64,000 bases of DNA from Dichotomicrobium thermohalophilum (GTDB taxonomy: Bacteria > Pseudomonadota > Alphaproteobacteria > Rhizobiales > Rhodomicrobiaceae). The stretch covers positions 1,760,501 to 1,824,500 of the forward strand of contig NZ_QXDF01000001.1 in the NCBI RefSeq assembly GCF_003550175.1, read 5' to 3'. The position numbers and the translations under genes are program-made. The notes beneath the pieces were generated by a model. That model was not told the DNA's origin, searched no databases, and saw only the letters and a program-made list of their open reading frames with translations. This document shows positions 1 to 12,016 of the stretch, in pieces (within the stretch, counting starts at the first letter, position 1; the number at the start of each line of letters is the position of its first letter).

Positions 1-14
1 TTCTTCAAAGCCAT
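1..14 (-). CDS. rplB: 50S ribosomal protein L2, 5' end only
   Basis: Only the first four codons and two further bases lie in the window, read on the minus strand from the ATG at 14: M-A-L-K. This agrees with the usual N-terminus of L2, a core protein of the large subunit near the peptidyl-transferase centre. The position directly after rplW is the standard S10-operon order (rpsJ-rplC-rplD-rplW-rplB). The call rests mainly on that order, because four residues alone cannot identify a protein. Confidence 0.75.
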
Positions 15-37
15 GACTCTTCGTCCCTGCTAGGGCG

Positions 38-331
38 TTACAGCCCGGTGGTGACGTCGATGCTGCTGCCTTCCTGCAGCGTGACGATCGCCTTCTTGAT
101 ACTGTTCTGCCGCCCCTGGATTCCCCGAAACCGCTTGAGCTTGCCCTTGCGGTTCAGGGTGTTCACGGACTCGACCTTGACATTGAACAGGCGCTCGACC
201 GCCTCCTTGATCTGCGGTTTCGTGGCGTACGGAGCCACCTTGAACACGACCTGGTTGTTTTCTGACGCCAGGGTCGATTTCTCGGTAATCACCGGGGCAA
301 CGATGATGTCGTAAAGCTCTTCTTCCCTCAT
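38..331 (-). CDS. rplW: 50S ribosomal protein L23
   Basis: A 97-residue protein of normal L23 length. L23 binds 23S rRNA at the exit of the peptide tunnel and docks trigger factor and SRP. The family pattern is visible: an N-terminal 'PVITEKS' segment (about residues 13-19), the '[17 protein letters not shown]' stretch near residues 30-46, and the basic '[11 protein letters not shown]' loop near residues 59-69. Its ATG overlaps the rplD stop by four bases (ATGA), so the two are probably translationally coupled in the S10 operon. Confidence 0.97.
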   Translation of the reverse strand: MREEELYDIIVAPVITEKSTLASENNQVVFKVAPYATKPQIKEAVERLFNVKVESVNTLNRKGKLKRFRGIQGRQNSIKKAIVTLQEGSSIDVTTGL

Positions 332-948
332 TTGAACCGCGCCTCCAGCGCCGCGATCGCGTCCTTGGTCAGCACCAGGTTATCCCGGCGCAAGATGTCA
401 TAGACGTTCAACCCCTGAACCGGCAGCACGTCGATGTTCGGAATGTTTCGGGCTGCCTTGGCGAACTCGTCCTGCACGTCCTGGCCGGCGACGATCAGGG
501 CGTTCGCAAGGCCGAGCTTCTCCAGCTTGGTATGAAGCTCCTTCGTCTTCGGCGCTTCCACTTCCGCGCGGTCGAGCACCATCAGCGCCTCCGCGCGCGC
601 CTTCGACGACAGCGCATGGCGCATCGCGAGTGCACGGATCTTCTTCGGCAGGTCGATCGCATGGCTGCGCGGCTTCGGCCCGAACGCCTTCCCGCCGCCG
701 CGGAATTGCGGCGCCTTCTTGTCGCCATGGCGGGCACGGCCCGTGCCCTTCTGCCGGTACATCTTTGCACCCGTGCCGGCAACCTCGCTGCGGCCCTTGG
801 CGCTGTGCGTGCCGGCCTGCCGCTTGGCAAGCTGGTAGCGCACCATCCGATGAAGGATGTCTGCGCGCGGCTCCAGCCCGAAGATGCTGTCGTCCAGCTC
901 GACCGAGCCAGCTTTCTTCGCATCAAGCGTTTTGACGTCCACCTTCAT
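328..948 (-). CDS. rplD: 50S ribosomal protein L4
   Basis: A 206-residue L4. The basic internal loop that reaches into the peptide tunnel is clear around residues 45-95, including '[18 protein letters not shown]' and '[12 protein letters not shown]'. The C-terminal half carries the usual alpha/beta fold with '[13 protein letters not shown]' and '[17 protein letters not shown]'. In some bacteria L4 also represses its own operon; nothing here shows whether that holds. It starts three bases after the rplC stop and overlaps rplW by four bases. Confidence 0.97.
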   Translation of the reverse strand: MKVDVKTLDAKKAGSVELDDSIFGLEPRADILHRMVRYQLAKRQAGTHSAKGRSEVAGTGAKMYRQKGTGRARHGDKKAPQFRGGGKAFGPKPRSHAIDLPKKIRALAMRHALSSKARAEALMVLDRAEVEAPKTKELHTKLEKLGLANALIVAGQDVQDEFAKAARNIPNIDVLPVQGLNVYDILRRDNLVLTKDAIAALEARFK

Positions 949-951
949 GGC

Positions 952-1677
952 TTATCCCTCACTCGCCTCGGGCTGCGGGGTCTCGCCGCCGGTTTCCCCG
1001 CCCGGCATGCGGAAGGCGCCCGGCGTCGGTGCATCCTTTGGCAGTTCCTTCTTCACCGCGTCGCGGAGCATCACCCAGCCGCCTTTCGCGCCGGGGACCG
1101 CACCGCAGACCATGATCAGACCGCGCCCCGCATCGACCTTGACGACCCGCAGGTTCTGCGTCGTGACGCGCTCGTTGCCCAGGTGGCCGGCCATCTTCTT
1201 GCCCTTGAAGACCTTGCCCGGGTCCTGCATCTGGCCGGTAGAGCCATGCGCGCGGTGCGAGACGGAAACGCCGTGGGTCGCCTCCAGGCCGCGGAAATTG
1301 TGCCGCTTCATGGCGCCGGCGAAGCCCTTGCCGATGCTGATCCCGGTCGCATCGACATACTGGCCCTCTACGAAATGATCGGCCGTGATTTCCGCCCCGA
1401 CGTCGATCAGGTTCTCTGGGCTGACGCGGAACTCGGCAACCTTGCGCTTGGGTTCCACACTGGCGACAGCGAAATGCCCGCGTTCGGCGCGGGTGACGTT
1501 CTTCACCTTCGCCTTGCCAGCGCCAAGCTGCAGAGCGCAATAACCGTTCTTGTCGCTCACGCGCTGGGCGACCACCTGGCACTTGTCCAGACGAAGCACC
1601 GTCACCGGCACATGCGCGCCGCTGTCATCGAAGATCCGTGTCATTCCCACTTTCTGCGCGATCACACCTGAGCGCAT
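952..1677 (-). CDS. rplC: 50S ribosomal protein L3 with C-terminal tail
   Basis: A 241-residue L3, one of the first proteins to bind 23S rRNA during assembly. Family signatures include the N-terminal '[13 protein letters not shown]', '[12 protein letters not shown]' and '[22 protein letters not shown]', the last around residues 145-165. It is roughly 30 residues longer than the E. coli protein because of a hydrophilic, Gly/Glu/Pro-rich end (from about residue 215). Extended L3 tails are common in alphaproteobacteria. Second gene of the S10 operon. Confidence 0.97.
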   Translation of the reverse strand: MRSGVIAQKVGMTRIFDDSGAHVPVTVLRLDKCQVVAQRVSDKNGYCALQLGAGKAKVKNVTRAERGHFAVASVEPKRKVAEFRVSPENLIDVGAEITADHFVEGQYVDATGISIGKGFAGAMKRHNFRGLEATHGVSVSHRAHGSTGQMQDPGKVFKGKKMAGHLGNERVTTQNLRVVKVDAGRGLIMVCGAVPGAKGGWVMLRDAVKKELPKDAPTPGAFRMPGGETGGETPQPEASEG

Positions 1678-1746
1678 GGGTCCAATCCTCTCTTCCGCCC
1701 GGCGAGGGGCTAGCCGCGACGTAGCGCGTTGTCGGGAAGCCGCCTG

Positions 1747-2055
1747 TTAGAGCTTGATCTCCACATCCACACCAGCGGCCAGATCGAGCTTCATCAGCGC
1801 GTCCACCGTCTGCGGCGTCGGGTCGACGATATCGATCAGCCGCTTGTGCGTCCGCATCTCGAACTGCTCGCGGCTTTTCTTGTTGACGTGCGGCGAGCGG
1901 TTCACGGTGAATTTCTCGATCCGCGTCGGAAGCGGGATCGGCCCGCGAACATCCGCGCCAGTGCGGCGTGCTGTGTTGACGATCTCGCGCGTCGACGTAT
2001 CGAGAATTCTGTGATCGAACGCCTTCAAGCGGATGCGGATATTCTGGCCCTGCAT
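1747..2055 (-). CDS. rpsJ: 30S ribosomal protein S10 (NusE)
   Basis: A 102-residue protein of exactly the usual length. S10 is part of the 30S head and, as NusE, also joins transcription antitermination complexes. Recognisable stretches are '[11 protein letters not shown]', '[25 protein letters not shown]' and 'RTHKRLIDI'. It is the first gene of the S10 operon and lies just downstream of tuf. A strong hairpin terminator at 2075-2104 separates it from tuf, so rpsJ needs either read-through or a promoter inside this short gap. Confidence 0.98.
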   Translation of the reverse strand: MQGQNIRIRLKAFDHRILDTSTREIVNTARRTGADVRGPIPLPTRIEKFTVNRSPHVNKKSREQFEMRTHKRLIDIVDPTPQTVDALMKLDLAAGVDVEIKL

Positions 2056-2074
2056 GGCGGCTTACCCCAAAAAT

Positions 2075-2104
2075 AAGAGCGCCCCCGCAACTCGGGGCGC
2101 TCTT
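2075..2104 (-). terminator. Rho-independent terminator after tuf
   Basis: An 11-bp perfect stem (2075-2085 with 2094-2104) closes an 8-base loop. Read on the minus strand it is followed by a T-rich run (TATTTTTGG). It lies 19 bases beyond the tuf stop and 19 bases before rpsJ, and should end most str-operon transcripts. Confidence 0.8.
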
Positions 2105-2123
2105 GTCGTTCACACTGGCTGCG

Positions 2124-3299
<1,176 letters not shown>

Positions 3300-3339
3300 C
3301 TGGCTCTCCGTCTCTTCCTCTGCTTCACAGTGTTGGCAA

Positions 3340-5448
<2,109 letters not shown>

Positions 5449-5480
5449 CGTTCAGCGGCCCCGTATATCCCAAAAATCTA

Positions 5481-5951
5481 TTACCAACGGTAATGCGAGA
5501 ACGCCCGGTTGGCCTCGGCCATGCGATGCGTGTCTTCGCGTTTCTTGACTGCCGCGCCGCGGTTGTTCGCGGCGTCCAGCAGTTCGCCCGACAGGCGCTC
5601 CTCCATGGTGTTCTCGTTGCGTCCCCGCGCGGCCGTGATCAGCCAGCGGATCGCCAGCGCCTGCCGGCGCTCGGGGCGCACCTCCACCGGCACCTGATAG
5701 GTTGCGCCACCCACGCGGCGCGAACGGACTTCGATGGCCGGCTTCACGTTGTCCAGCGCCTCGTGAAAGAGCTGGACAGGGTCACGCTTCGCGCGGTCCG
5801 CGCAGCGATCCAGCGCCCCGTAGACGATGCGCTCGGCCACCGACTTCTTGCCGTCATACATCAGAATGTTCATCAGCTTCGCGAGCACTACATCACCATA
5901 CCGGGCGTCCGGCGTGACCTCGCGTTTTTCCGCTCTGTGACGGCGAGACAT
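5481..5951 (-). CDS. rpsG: 30S ribosomal protein S7
   Basis: A 156-residue S7, the assembly-initiating protein of the 30S head and part of the E site. Typical segments are '[15 protein letters not shown]', '[18 protein letters not shown]', '[16 protein letters not shown]' type residues near 75-90 and '[10 protein letters not shown]' at the end. The gap to rpsL is 166 bases, longer than usual for this pair, while fusA follows after 32 bases. Confidence 0.97.
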   Translation of the reverse strand: MSRRHRAEKREVTPDARYGDVVLAKLMNILMYDGKKSVAERIVYGALDRCADRAKRDPVQLFHEALDNVKPAIEVRSRRVGGATYQVPVEVRPERRQALAIRWLITAARGRNENTMEERLSGELLDAANNRGAAVKKREDTHRMAEANRAFSHYRW

Positions 5952-6117
5952 CTATCGACAGCTCCAACTCTTCCGTTGCGTCTGTTCCGTTAATCCCGAT
6001 CGGCGGCGCGTCACCTGCCCCTTTGGCAGTCCACCCGGCATTCGCTGAAACCGTTCTGCGCAAAGCGCGGTCGCCTATCCGCCGACGAAAAGATGGATGA
6101 ACCCTGAACCTTCCCGT

Positions 6118-6489
6118 TTACTTCGGCCGCTTGGCGCCATACTTCGACCGGCGCTGCCGGCGCTTCGAGACACCCTGCGTATCCAATGCACCCCGGATCG
6201 TATGGTAGCGCACGCCCGGCAGGTCCTTCACGCGGCCGCCACGGATCATCACCACCGAGTGCTCCTGCAGGTTATGCCCCTCGCCCGGGATGTAGCTCGT
6301 CACCTCGTAGCCGTTGGTCAACCGGACGCGCGCCACCTTGCGCAGCGCCGAGTTCGGCTTCTTTGGCGTCGTCGTGTAGACGCGCGTGCAAACCCCGCGC
6401 TTCTGGGGGCAGGCCTCCAGCGCGGGCACCTTGTTGCGCTTCACCGGCGCCTGACGCGGCTTGCGAATAAGCTGTTGAACCGTAGGCAT
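6118..6489 (-). CDS. rpsL: 30S ribosomal protein S12
   Basis: A 123-residue S12, located at the decoding centre. The ATG at 6489 gives the standard start '[12 protein letters not shown]'. The streptomycin-site residues are the sensitive type: P42-K43-K44-P45 and K88 in 'GGRVKDLPG'. It is the first gene of the str operon here. In many proteobacteria rpoB-rpoC lie directly upstream, but here the upstream DNA turns into a divergent cluster of unrelated genes. Confidence 0.98.
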   Translation of the reverse strand: MPTVQQLIRKPRQAPVKRNKVPALEACPQKRGVCTRVYTTTPKKPNSALRKVARVRLTNGYEVTSYIPGEGHNLQEHSVVMIRGGRVKDLPGVRYHTIRGALDTQGVSKRRQRRSKYGAKRPK

Positions 6490-6990
6490 TCCACCAATCG
6501 TCCACTGTTTATGGAGCAGAGTCCGCGAAAGGCGCAAAACACACCTGCAGCGATGCCGCGGCATGCTGAGCGCCAAAAACACAGAGGATCGCCGCCCATC
6601 CTGGACGTGCGATCATGACCGAATTCTACTCAGCTTATTTTCGCCAGCGTTTAGCCGAACACTTCGGCGAGGACGCACATAAGCACGTCGGCTACCGCCT
6701 GGCCATCAAATCGCTGGTAAGCTAGTCACCGGAATCCGTAGCGTCAAGCCAAAAAATCAATGATGAGCGGCAAATCGCTGGTGTCCCGTCTGCGCCGCCA
6801 GCGATGCGCTCGCGAGGCACGCAGCGCGGCGGCAAGGCGCCGACTGCGGGGATTGTGATGTTCCGGCTGAGCCAGTAGAAAGCGGTAATTGTTTATGTAC
6901 CGCAAGGGCCGCAGCTTGCAAGAGGGCGCAGGCGGGCGTTGCGAACAATGTTGCAATCCCCAAACGGAAGCAGAGAACGGACCGCGCTTT
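6490..6990. other. Intergenic region between rpsL and the divergent cluster
   Basis: About 500 bases separate two divergent gene groups. Apart from the possible promoter at 6719-6747 it holds a 36-codon plus-strand frame (6615-6725) with no clear ribosome-binding site. The minus-strand frame that enters this region from 7187 is the reverse of the next gene and is not credible. No tRNA or terminator was seen. Confidence 0.5.
6719..6747 (-). promoter_or_regulatory. Possible sigma-70 promoter for the str operon
   Basis: On the minus strand TTGACG (6747-6742) is followed after 17 bases by TAGCTT (6724-6719). The -35 is near consensus and the -10 is weak. It would start transcription about 225 bases before rpsL. 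This is a visual match only. Confidence 0.35.
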
Positions 6991-7398
6991 ATGACCCATC
7001 CTGTCCTCGCCGAGACGCTAGCCGAAAGCTGCCGGCAGATCCCCGACACCAAGGCCGCAGTTTGCGCGGACCTGCGTTCAGGCGACATTCTCGCAAGCCA
7101 AACCAGCGAAGAATCCGCCGGAGATGCGGCGGATCTCGCAGGCGCGGCGGCACGCGTGTTCGCAGACGCGCGACAGGATGCGCTCAACCGTCTGTGGCGG
7201 GATGCAGCGACCAGTGCGGAGGGCGGTGATGAGGTCGTCCTGCTGGAACCGCATCGGTGCTACGTGTTCCTGCGCCCTATAACGCGACCGCACTACGCGG
7301 TTGTGTTTCTGACAGGTCGCGCCGGGGATGTCGGTTTGACCATCGCGCGGGCACGCGCAGTCAAGGCCAGCTTCGAAGAGGCGTTGCGCCGGCTCTGA
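6991..7398 (+). CDS. Small Roadblock/LC7-like protein
   Basis: A 135-residue cytosolic protein. Its pattern fits the Roadblock/LC7 (MglB-like) fold: a helix, the strand pair 'AAVCADLRSGDILAS' (about residues 21-35), a central helix with 'DLAGAAARVFADARQDAL', then 'EVVLLEPHRCYVFLRPI' and 'YAVVFLTGRAGDVGLTIARARAV' leading into a last helix. Members of that family often regulate small or dynamin-like GTPases, and two GTPases follow downstream. The start at 6991 fits the domain; an in-frame ATG at 6895 would add a Cys-containing stretch that looks non-native. The assignment is by pattern and should be treated as tentative. Confidence 0.55.
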   Translation: MTHPVLAETLAESCRQIPDTKAAVCADLRSGDILASQTSEESAGDAADLAGAAARVFADARQDALNRLWRDAATSAEGGDEVVLLEPHRCYVFLRPITRPHYAVVFLTGRAGDVGLTIARARAVKASFEEALRRL

Positions 7399-7425
7399 CG
7401 CGGCTTTCACGGGAGAATGGCAGGC

Positions 7426-8250
7426 ATGAGCGCGACCGGCGGAATTGCAGCGCAGGCTGATACGGAAAAGACCCTGCCCGATGCGCGCCCGTCCGAGCGC
7501 CTTCTGTCGCTGCTGATGCTGGTGCAGCGCACGGTCCTGCCGCGCCATGTCGAGCTGAAGACCGACGACACCGCCGTCGGTCTCGATCTGGCCAGCCAAC
7601 GTCTCCAACTCGGTGTCCGCGCCGGCAACCATTTCTTTATCGACGACACGCTGGCGACTGCCGCACCGGCCGCTCACAAACTGCTTCGCCGCCGCGCCCG
7701 AGGGGTGATCCGCCATGACGAGACCTTGCGGGATCATCAGGCTGCCCTTTGCGCCTGTGCGGCCCGCGCGCTCCTGCGGTTCTGCGCCGAGGGCGAGCCG
7801 CGCTATCGCATCAATGCCGCCCCGCTGGAGGAGGCCTGGGCTGCGGCCTCTTTCTCCGTGATGGATCTCTATGAAGCCGCTCGCGAGCAGGCCATGCAGG
7901 CAGGGCGCGGGCCGGTTCGTGCCTTCTTCGACACCGTCCGGGCGAAGATGGACGAGGCTTGGCTGCTCTCCCAGGACGGCTGGATCGTCGAGGCGCCCGC
8001 AGATGCGCGTGGTCTGGCGCAATACGCCGAGGTGACCAAGACAGCGCGCCTGCTTGCCGCCTGGCGCGATGCGGCATCCGATGCCGGCACGCCCCAACTC
8101 GCCTACGCGACGAGGCCCCCGCACGACTGGATCTGGAGCATTGCCAGCGACGCGAATCACATCGCTCTACTGCGCTGTTCGCCCTTGAAATGGGCGGCGA
8201 CGCTCAGCGCGTGGAGCGACTATGCGGGCGCGTCCGACGTCGAAAGCTGA
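7426..8250 (+). CDS. Uncharacterised protein beside dynamin-like GTPases
   Basis: I do not recognise this 274-residue protein. It has no signal peptide or membrane segment and no obvious catalytic motif. It is rich in Ala, Arg and Leu, with several predicted helices, a central '[34 protein letters not shown]' type stretch (about residues 85-125), and an aromatic C-terminal part 'PHDWIWSI'. It starts about 28 bases after the Roadblock-like gene. The ATG at 7426 is placed 10 bases after GGGAG; an ATG at 7417 is nearly touching it and less likely. Co-orientation suggests a role with the neighbouring GTPases. Confidence 0.6.
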   Translation: MSATGGIAAQADTEKTLPDARPSERLLSLLMLVQRTVLPRHVELKTDDTAVGLDLASQRLQLGVRAGNHFFIDDTLATAAPAAHKLLRRRARGVIRHDETLRDHQAALCACAARALLRFCAEGEPRYRINAAPLEEAWAAASFSVMDLYEAAREQAMQAGRGPVRAFFDTVRAKMDEAWLLSQDGWIVEAPADARGLAQYAEVTKTARLLAAWRDAASDAGTPQLAYATRPPHDWIWSIASDANHIALLRCSPLKWAATLSAWSDYAGASDVES

Positions 8251-8510
8251 TCCGTCTGACGATGTGATTGCCGTTTCTGATGGCGGTGAAGCCGCGATCG
8301 GCGCGCGAAGATCGATATGTTGTGGCGCTCGGCCGCGTTCACCCAATGCGCCCAAGCCCGCCCTTGCGCAATCTTTGCCGACAAGGCACTTTGCAACCCG
8401 AACAAGAACGAAGCCCATTCAACTTCGCGCCTTGACGTTGTAACTACGCCGCGTGAGTTGACGCGCAGAAATGCGCTCCGGGCCCTCAAGGCTTTCCGGC
8501 AAAGCAAGCA

Positions 8511-10658
8511 ATGACAGCGGACACGACACCAACAGACCCGACAAGCGAATCCGGCACACACCATAGCGAAATCGGCCCTGGCAGCGTGCTCCAGCGCATG
8601 GTTGACGAGCTGCAGGACTGTGCCAGCGCGCTGGGCGCCGATCTCGAAGGGCCGCTGGCGGCGATGGCGCAGTCACTCGTGGGCGAACTGCGCGAACAGG
8701 TCTGCCGCGTCGCTGTCATTGGCCAGGTCAAGGCAGGCAAGAGCAGCTTCATCAACGCGCTCGCCGGGCGACCAACCATGCTTCCGACCGACGTCAACCC
8801 GTGGACGGCGGTCGTGACCAAAATCCATTTCGGCGAGCCCGGCGCGCAGGAAGGCGCCTATTTCGAATTCTTCACCGAGGAAGAATGGCGCCACATGATC
8901 GGCGGCGGCCGGATGCGCGAGATGGCGACCAGCCTCGCCCCGAACCTCGACAGCGAGGAGATTCATAAACAACTCTCGCAGTTCGAGCAGCGCGCCAAGC
9001 GCCGGCTCGGCGACAGCTTCCCGCAGATGCTTGGCAAGCATCACCTGTTTTCCTCGGTCACGCCGGGTGTGCTGGAACGTTACGTCACCGCTGGTGAGGA
9101 TCGCCCGGTGACCGACAGCGCGATCGACGAAAGCAACGCGCATTTCGCGGATATCACCAAGAGCGCCGACCTCTATTTTCAGGACAACCCGTTTGGCTTT
9201 CCAACGGTCGTCATCGATACGCCCGGCACGAACGATCCGTTCCTGGTGCGCGACGAGATCACGCTGCAGAACCTGGAAACGGCGGATGTCTACATCGTCG
9301 TGGTGACGGCGCAGCAGCCGCTGTCCAATACCGACCTGAACCTGTTGCGGCTGCTCCAGGGGGTGGACGCGGGCCGCGCGTTGATCTTCCTCAACCGCCT
9401 CGACATGCTGGAGAACGCGGCCGAGAACTACCAGACCGTTCTTGAGCGAGTGCGCACAATTCTGCGCAAGGAATTCTCGACCGACGACATTCCTGTCATC
9501 CCCGGCAGCGCGGCCTGGGGGCTGCGTTCGGTCACGCCTACGGGCGCCCATCGCGACGGCACGCTGGACGACGCGTTTATGGACTACGCGGCATCGCGCG
9601 GCTTTGCCGAGCGCGAGACGCTGCGCCAGGTCGCCGAGACAGAACAGGCTGCGGAGAGCGAGCTAGCAAAACTCCTCACCGACGTCTCCGGCCTCAGCGA
9701 AATCAACGCTGAACTCGCCCGCCTCATGGCCCGATCGCGCGCCGCGCAGAGGATCGCTAGCGTCGCCGGGATCGTTTCGGCGCTCACCCACAACTACGCG
9801 CTGCTCAGCCGCCATGAAGCCGAGCGTATCGAGGCGCGCGCCAAACAGGACGAGGCACAGCGCCGCGAGGACCGAAAGCAGCGGAAGGCCGCCTTCGAGA
9901 CCGCCGCAAAGGAACTCGCCGAGCGCTTCAGGACCTTCGAGCGAGACTATGCCGCGCTGGCCGCAGAAGGCACACGCAAGATCTCGGACCGCCTGAACGC
10001 GGCCGTGACCCGGCTCGCCGACGCGGAGCAGTCCGCGTTGGAGGACAAGCTGCGCGCCGGCGAGAAGCTCGACGCGCCGAGGCTTGATACCATCGGCATC
10101 CGCCACAAGCTGGCGCGCGAGTTCATCGCCGCTTTCGACGAGGTGGCCTCAGCCATGCAGGCCTTCGAGCGCGACAACCTCAAAGAGATCGACGAGATGT
10201 TTTCCGGCTCGGCGCCCGGTCTTGACGGCGCGATGACCGCCGGCCCGCTGCCCGCACCTGCGGCACGGCCGTCGCTCTCACCGCTTGCTCAGGCGATTGC
10301 GGTCGACCTGGATGAGCCGCGGCGTTTCGTCTGGCAGAGCCAGAGTGACGATCCGCGCCAGGCCGTCAAAGCGCTCCGCACCGGACTGGAGCGTGATTTC
10401 CTCACCGTCGCCCGGGAGTTGAGCGAACTGGCCAAGAAGGCCCTAAGCAGCCATGCCGCCAGCGTCACCCGGCGCTATCGCACCATCGTGCACGAGACCC
10501 TGGAGATCGTGGCGAAGCTGGTTCAAGGCGGGGCCAGCGCGGATGAGGCCAATGCCGCGCTCGAAGAAGCGCAGGCGCGCGCCGAGCGCATGGCTGCGCT
10601 GGCGGAGCGCGCGGCGGCGCTTGATGAGCGCTGCCGAGAGGCGCTGAGGAGCTCATAG
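8511..10658 (+). CDS. Dynamin-like GTPase (large)
   Basis: A 715-residue dynamin-superfamily GTPase. The P-loop is 'GQVKAGKSS' (residues 71-79); a switch-I threonine region follows in 'DVNPWTAVVTKI'. The G3 motif 'DTPGTND' is at about residue 235 and the G4 motif 'NRLD' near residue 295. After the GTPase domain comes a long, highly charged helical region (about residues 420-530, many R/E/K/A) likely to form a coiled-coil stalk, then more helices to the end. No clear transmembrane helix is visible. Bacterial relatives are membrane-remodelling or membrane-surveillance proteins; the exact role here is unknown. A second GTPase follows after 15 bases. Confidence 0.85.
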   Translation: MTADTTPTDPTSESGTHHSEIGPGSVLQRMVDELQDCASALGADLEGPLAAMAQSLVGELREQVCRVAVIGQVKAGKSSFINALAGRPTMLPTDVNPWTAVVTKIHFGEPGAQEGAYFEFFTEEEWRHMIGGGRMREMATSLAPNLDSEEIHKQLSQFEQRAKRRLGDSFPQMLGKHHLFSSVTPGVLERYVTAGEDRPVTDSAIDESNAHFADITKSADLYFQDNPFGFPTVVIDTPGTNDPFLVRDEITLQNLETADVYIVVVTAQQPLSNTDLNLLRLLQGVDAGRALIFLNRLDMLENAAENYQTVLERVRTILRKEFSTDDIPVIPGSAAWGLRSVTPTGAHRDGTLDDAFMDYAASRGFAERETLRQVAETEQAAESELAKLLTDVSGLSEINAELARLMARSRAAQRIASVAGIVSALTHNYALLSRHEAERIEARAKQDEAQRREDRKQRKAAFETAAKELAERFRTFERDYAALAAEGTRKISDRLNAAVTRLADAEQSALEDKLRAGEKLDAPRLDTIGIRHKLAREFIAAFDEVASAMQAFERDNLKEIDEMFSGSAPGLDGAMTAGPLPAPAARPSLSPLAQAIAVDLDEPRRFVWQSQSDDPRQAVKALRTGLERDFLTVARELSELAKKALSSHAASVTRRYRTIVHETLEIVAKLVQGGASADEANAALEEAQARAERMAALAERAAALDERCREALRSS

Positions 10659-10673
10659 GCAGGGACGCCCGCA

Positions 10674-12014
10674 ATGCAGGATATGGCCCAGGACCAAGAG
10701 GCCATGATGGACGACCTGGCCCAGCGGCTGCGCGAGACGCGCGCTGTCTTCGAGCAGGCATCTCAGATACCGCGCGTCGCCTCCGCGATCCGAGGTCTGC
10801 AGCGTATCGAGACCAGCCTGGGCCGCCCGCCCCGTGTCGGCATCTTTGGCGAATTCAACTCCGGGAAAACCTCGCTGACCAACATCCTGATCGGCCGCAA
10901 GGCGCTGCCCACGAGCGTGGTCACCAGCGACCGCGGCTCCACGCTGCTGCGCTACGCGGACCAGCCGGAGCTGTATGCCATCGGCGCGGAAGGGGGCAGA
11001 CACCGGCTCACCACCGCGGCCTTTCAAAAGCTCATCGCGCGCCCGGCCCTGACTGAGATCGGCGTGCCCTTCCCCAGGCTCCGGAACTACGAGATCATCG
11101 ACACCGTCGGCGTGTCGGACCCATCGCTGGGCGGACTGCCGCCGAAACGGGCGGCCAATTCCTACGTGCATGGCGCGGTGTGGTGCACGGTCGCCAGCCA
11201 GGCATGGAAACGCAGCGAAGTCAGCCAGTGGCGCACCATCCCCGAGAGCGTGCGCAAGCGCAGCCTTCTGGTCGTCACCCATCTGGATGCCGTGCCCAAC
11301 CCGCAGGACCGTGAGAAGATCGCCGAACGCATCCGCTCCGAGGCGGCCAACCTGTTCCACGGTTTCGTGATGATCTCGCTGACCCAGGCTCTGCGCGCCC
11401 TGTCACCCGAAGGCGAGATCGTCGACGAAACGGCGTGGTACAACAGCGGCGCGGCCGAGCTGGAGCACTGGTTTTCCGAGATCGTGGCGATGGCCCGGGT
11501 CGACAAGCGCCGCCGTGCAGTCGCGGCCGCCCGGGCCATTGCCCAGCGTCTCCTGTCAGCCCCGCTGCGCACCCCGCACGAAATCGCAGTGTCTCACCTG
11601 CAAGCCGCCTGGAGCAACCGGGTGCGCCGGCGGGTCCGGGATGCCGCCGGCGGCCGCGATATCGGCCAGCTCACCGTCGAACAGCATATCGAAACACTGG
11701 TGAGTGCGGCACGCGGGTTCGCGGCTTACGGGCTGGAGCCCTGGCTGCAGAAGCGCGTCAGGACGGGCACAATGCGCGACATCCTCGCACTGTTGCCGCG
11801 GGAGCCGGCACAGGTCCGCGGCGTTGTCGCCGGGATGGAACCGGCGCAGGCGCATCGCGCCCTGGCGTTGATCGTTGATCAGGTTGCGGCGGAACTGCGC
11901 GAGGCGCTCATGGAGATCACACCGGCCAAGGGCGACCGCCCCGCCGAACTACCTCGGCAAGTTGCGGAGGCTGCCAGCGCCGTCTCCGCTTGGGGCAACG
12001 AGCAGGCCGGCTGA
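10674..12014 (+). CDS. Dynamin-like GTPase (small partner)
   Basis: A 446-residue protein with a second, distinct dynamin-type GTPase domain. The P-loop is 'GEFNSGKTS' (residues 59-67), G3 is 'DTVGV' at about residue 142, and the G4 position reads 'THLD' near residue 203 rather than N/TKxD, still with the key Asp. The C-terminal half is helical. It starts 15 bases after the larger GTPase, so the two are almost certainly co-transcribed. Paired bacterial dynamin-like proteins are known to act as hetero-oligomers, which makes a two-subunit machine plausible here. Confidence 0.8.
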   Translation: MQDMAQDQEAMMDDLAQRLRETRAVFEQASQIPRVASAIRGLQRIETSLGRPPRVGIFGEFNSGKTSLTNILIGRKALPTSVVTSDRGSTLLRYADQPELYAIGAEGGRHRLTTAAFQKLIARPALTEIGVPFPRLRNYEIIDTVGVSDPSLGGLPPKRAANSYVHGAVWCTVASQAWKRSEVSQWRTIPESVRKRSLLVVTHLDAVPNPQDREKIAERIRSEAANLFHGFVMISLTQALRALSPEGEIVDETAWYNSGAAELEHWFSEIVAMARVDKRRRAVAAARAIAQRLLSAPLRTPHEIAVSHLQAAWSNRVRRRVRDAAGGRDIGQLTVEQHIETLVSAARGFAAYGLEPWLQKRVRTGTMRDILALLPREPAQVRGVVAGMEPAQAHRALALIVDQVAAELREALMEITPAKGDRPAELPRQVAEAASAVSAWGNEQAG

Positions 12015-12016
12015 GC

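Noticed and set aside
532-1671. Long plus-strand open frame opposite rplD-rplC
   Set aside because: It is the reverse of two certain ribosomal-protein genes in high-GC DNA, where long antisense frames arise by chance. Its composition (Arg/His/Ala-rich) is not protein-like.
6744-7187. Minus-strand frame across the start of the Roadblock-like gene
   Set aside because: Ser/Ala/Arg-rich with no domain; the plus-strand frame has better protein character and fits the cluster.
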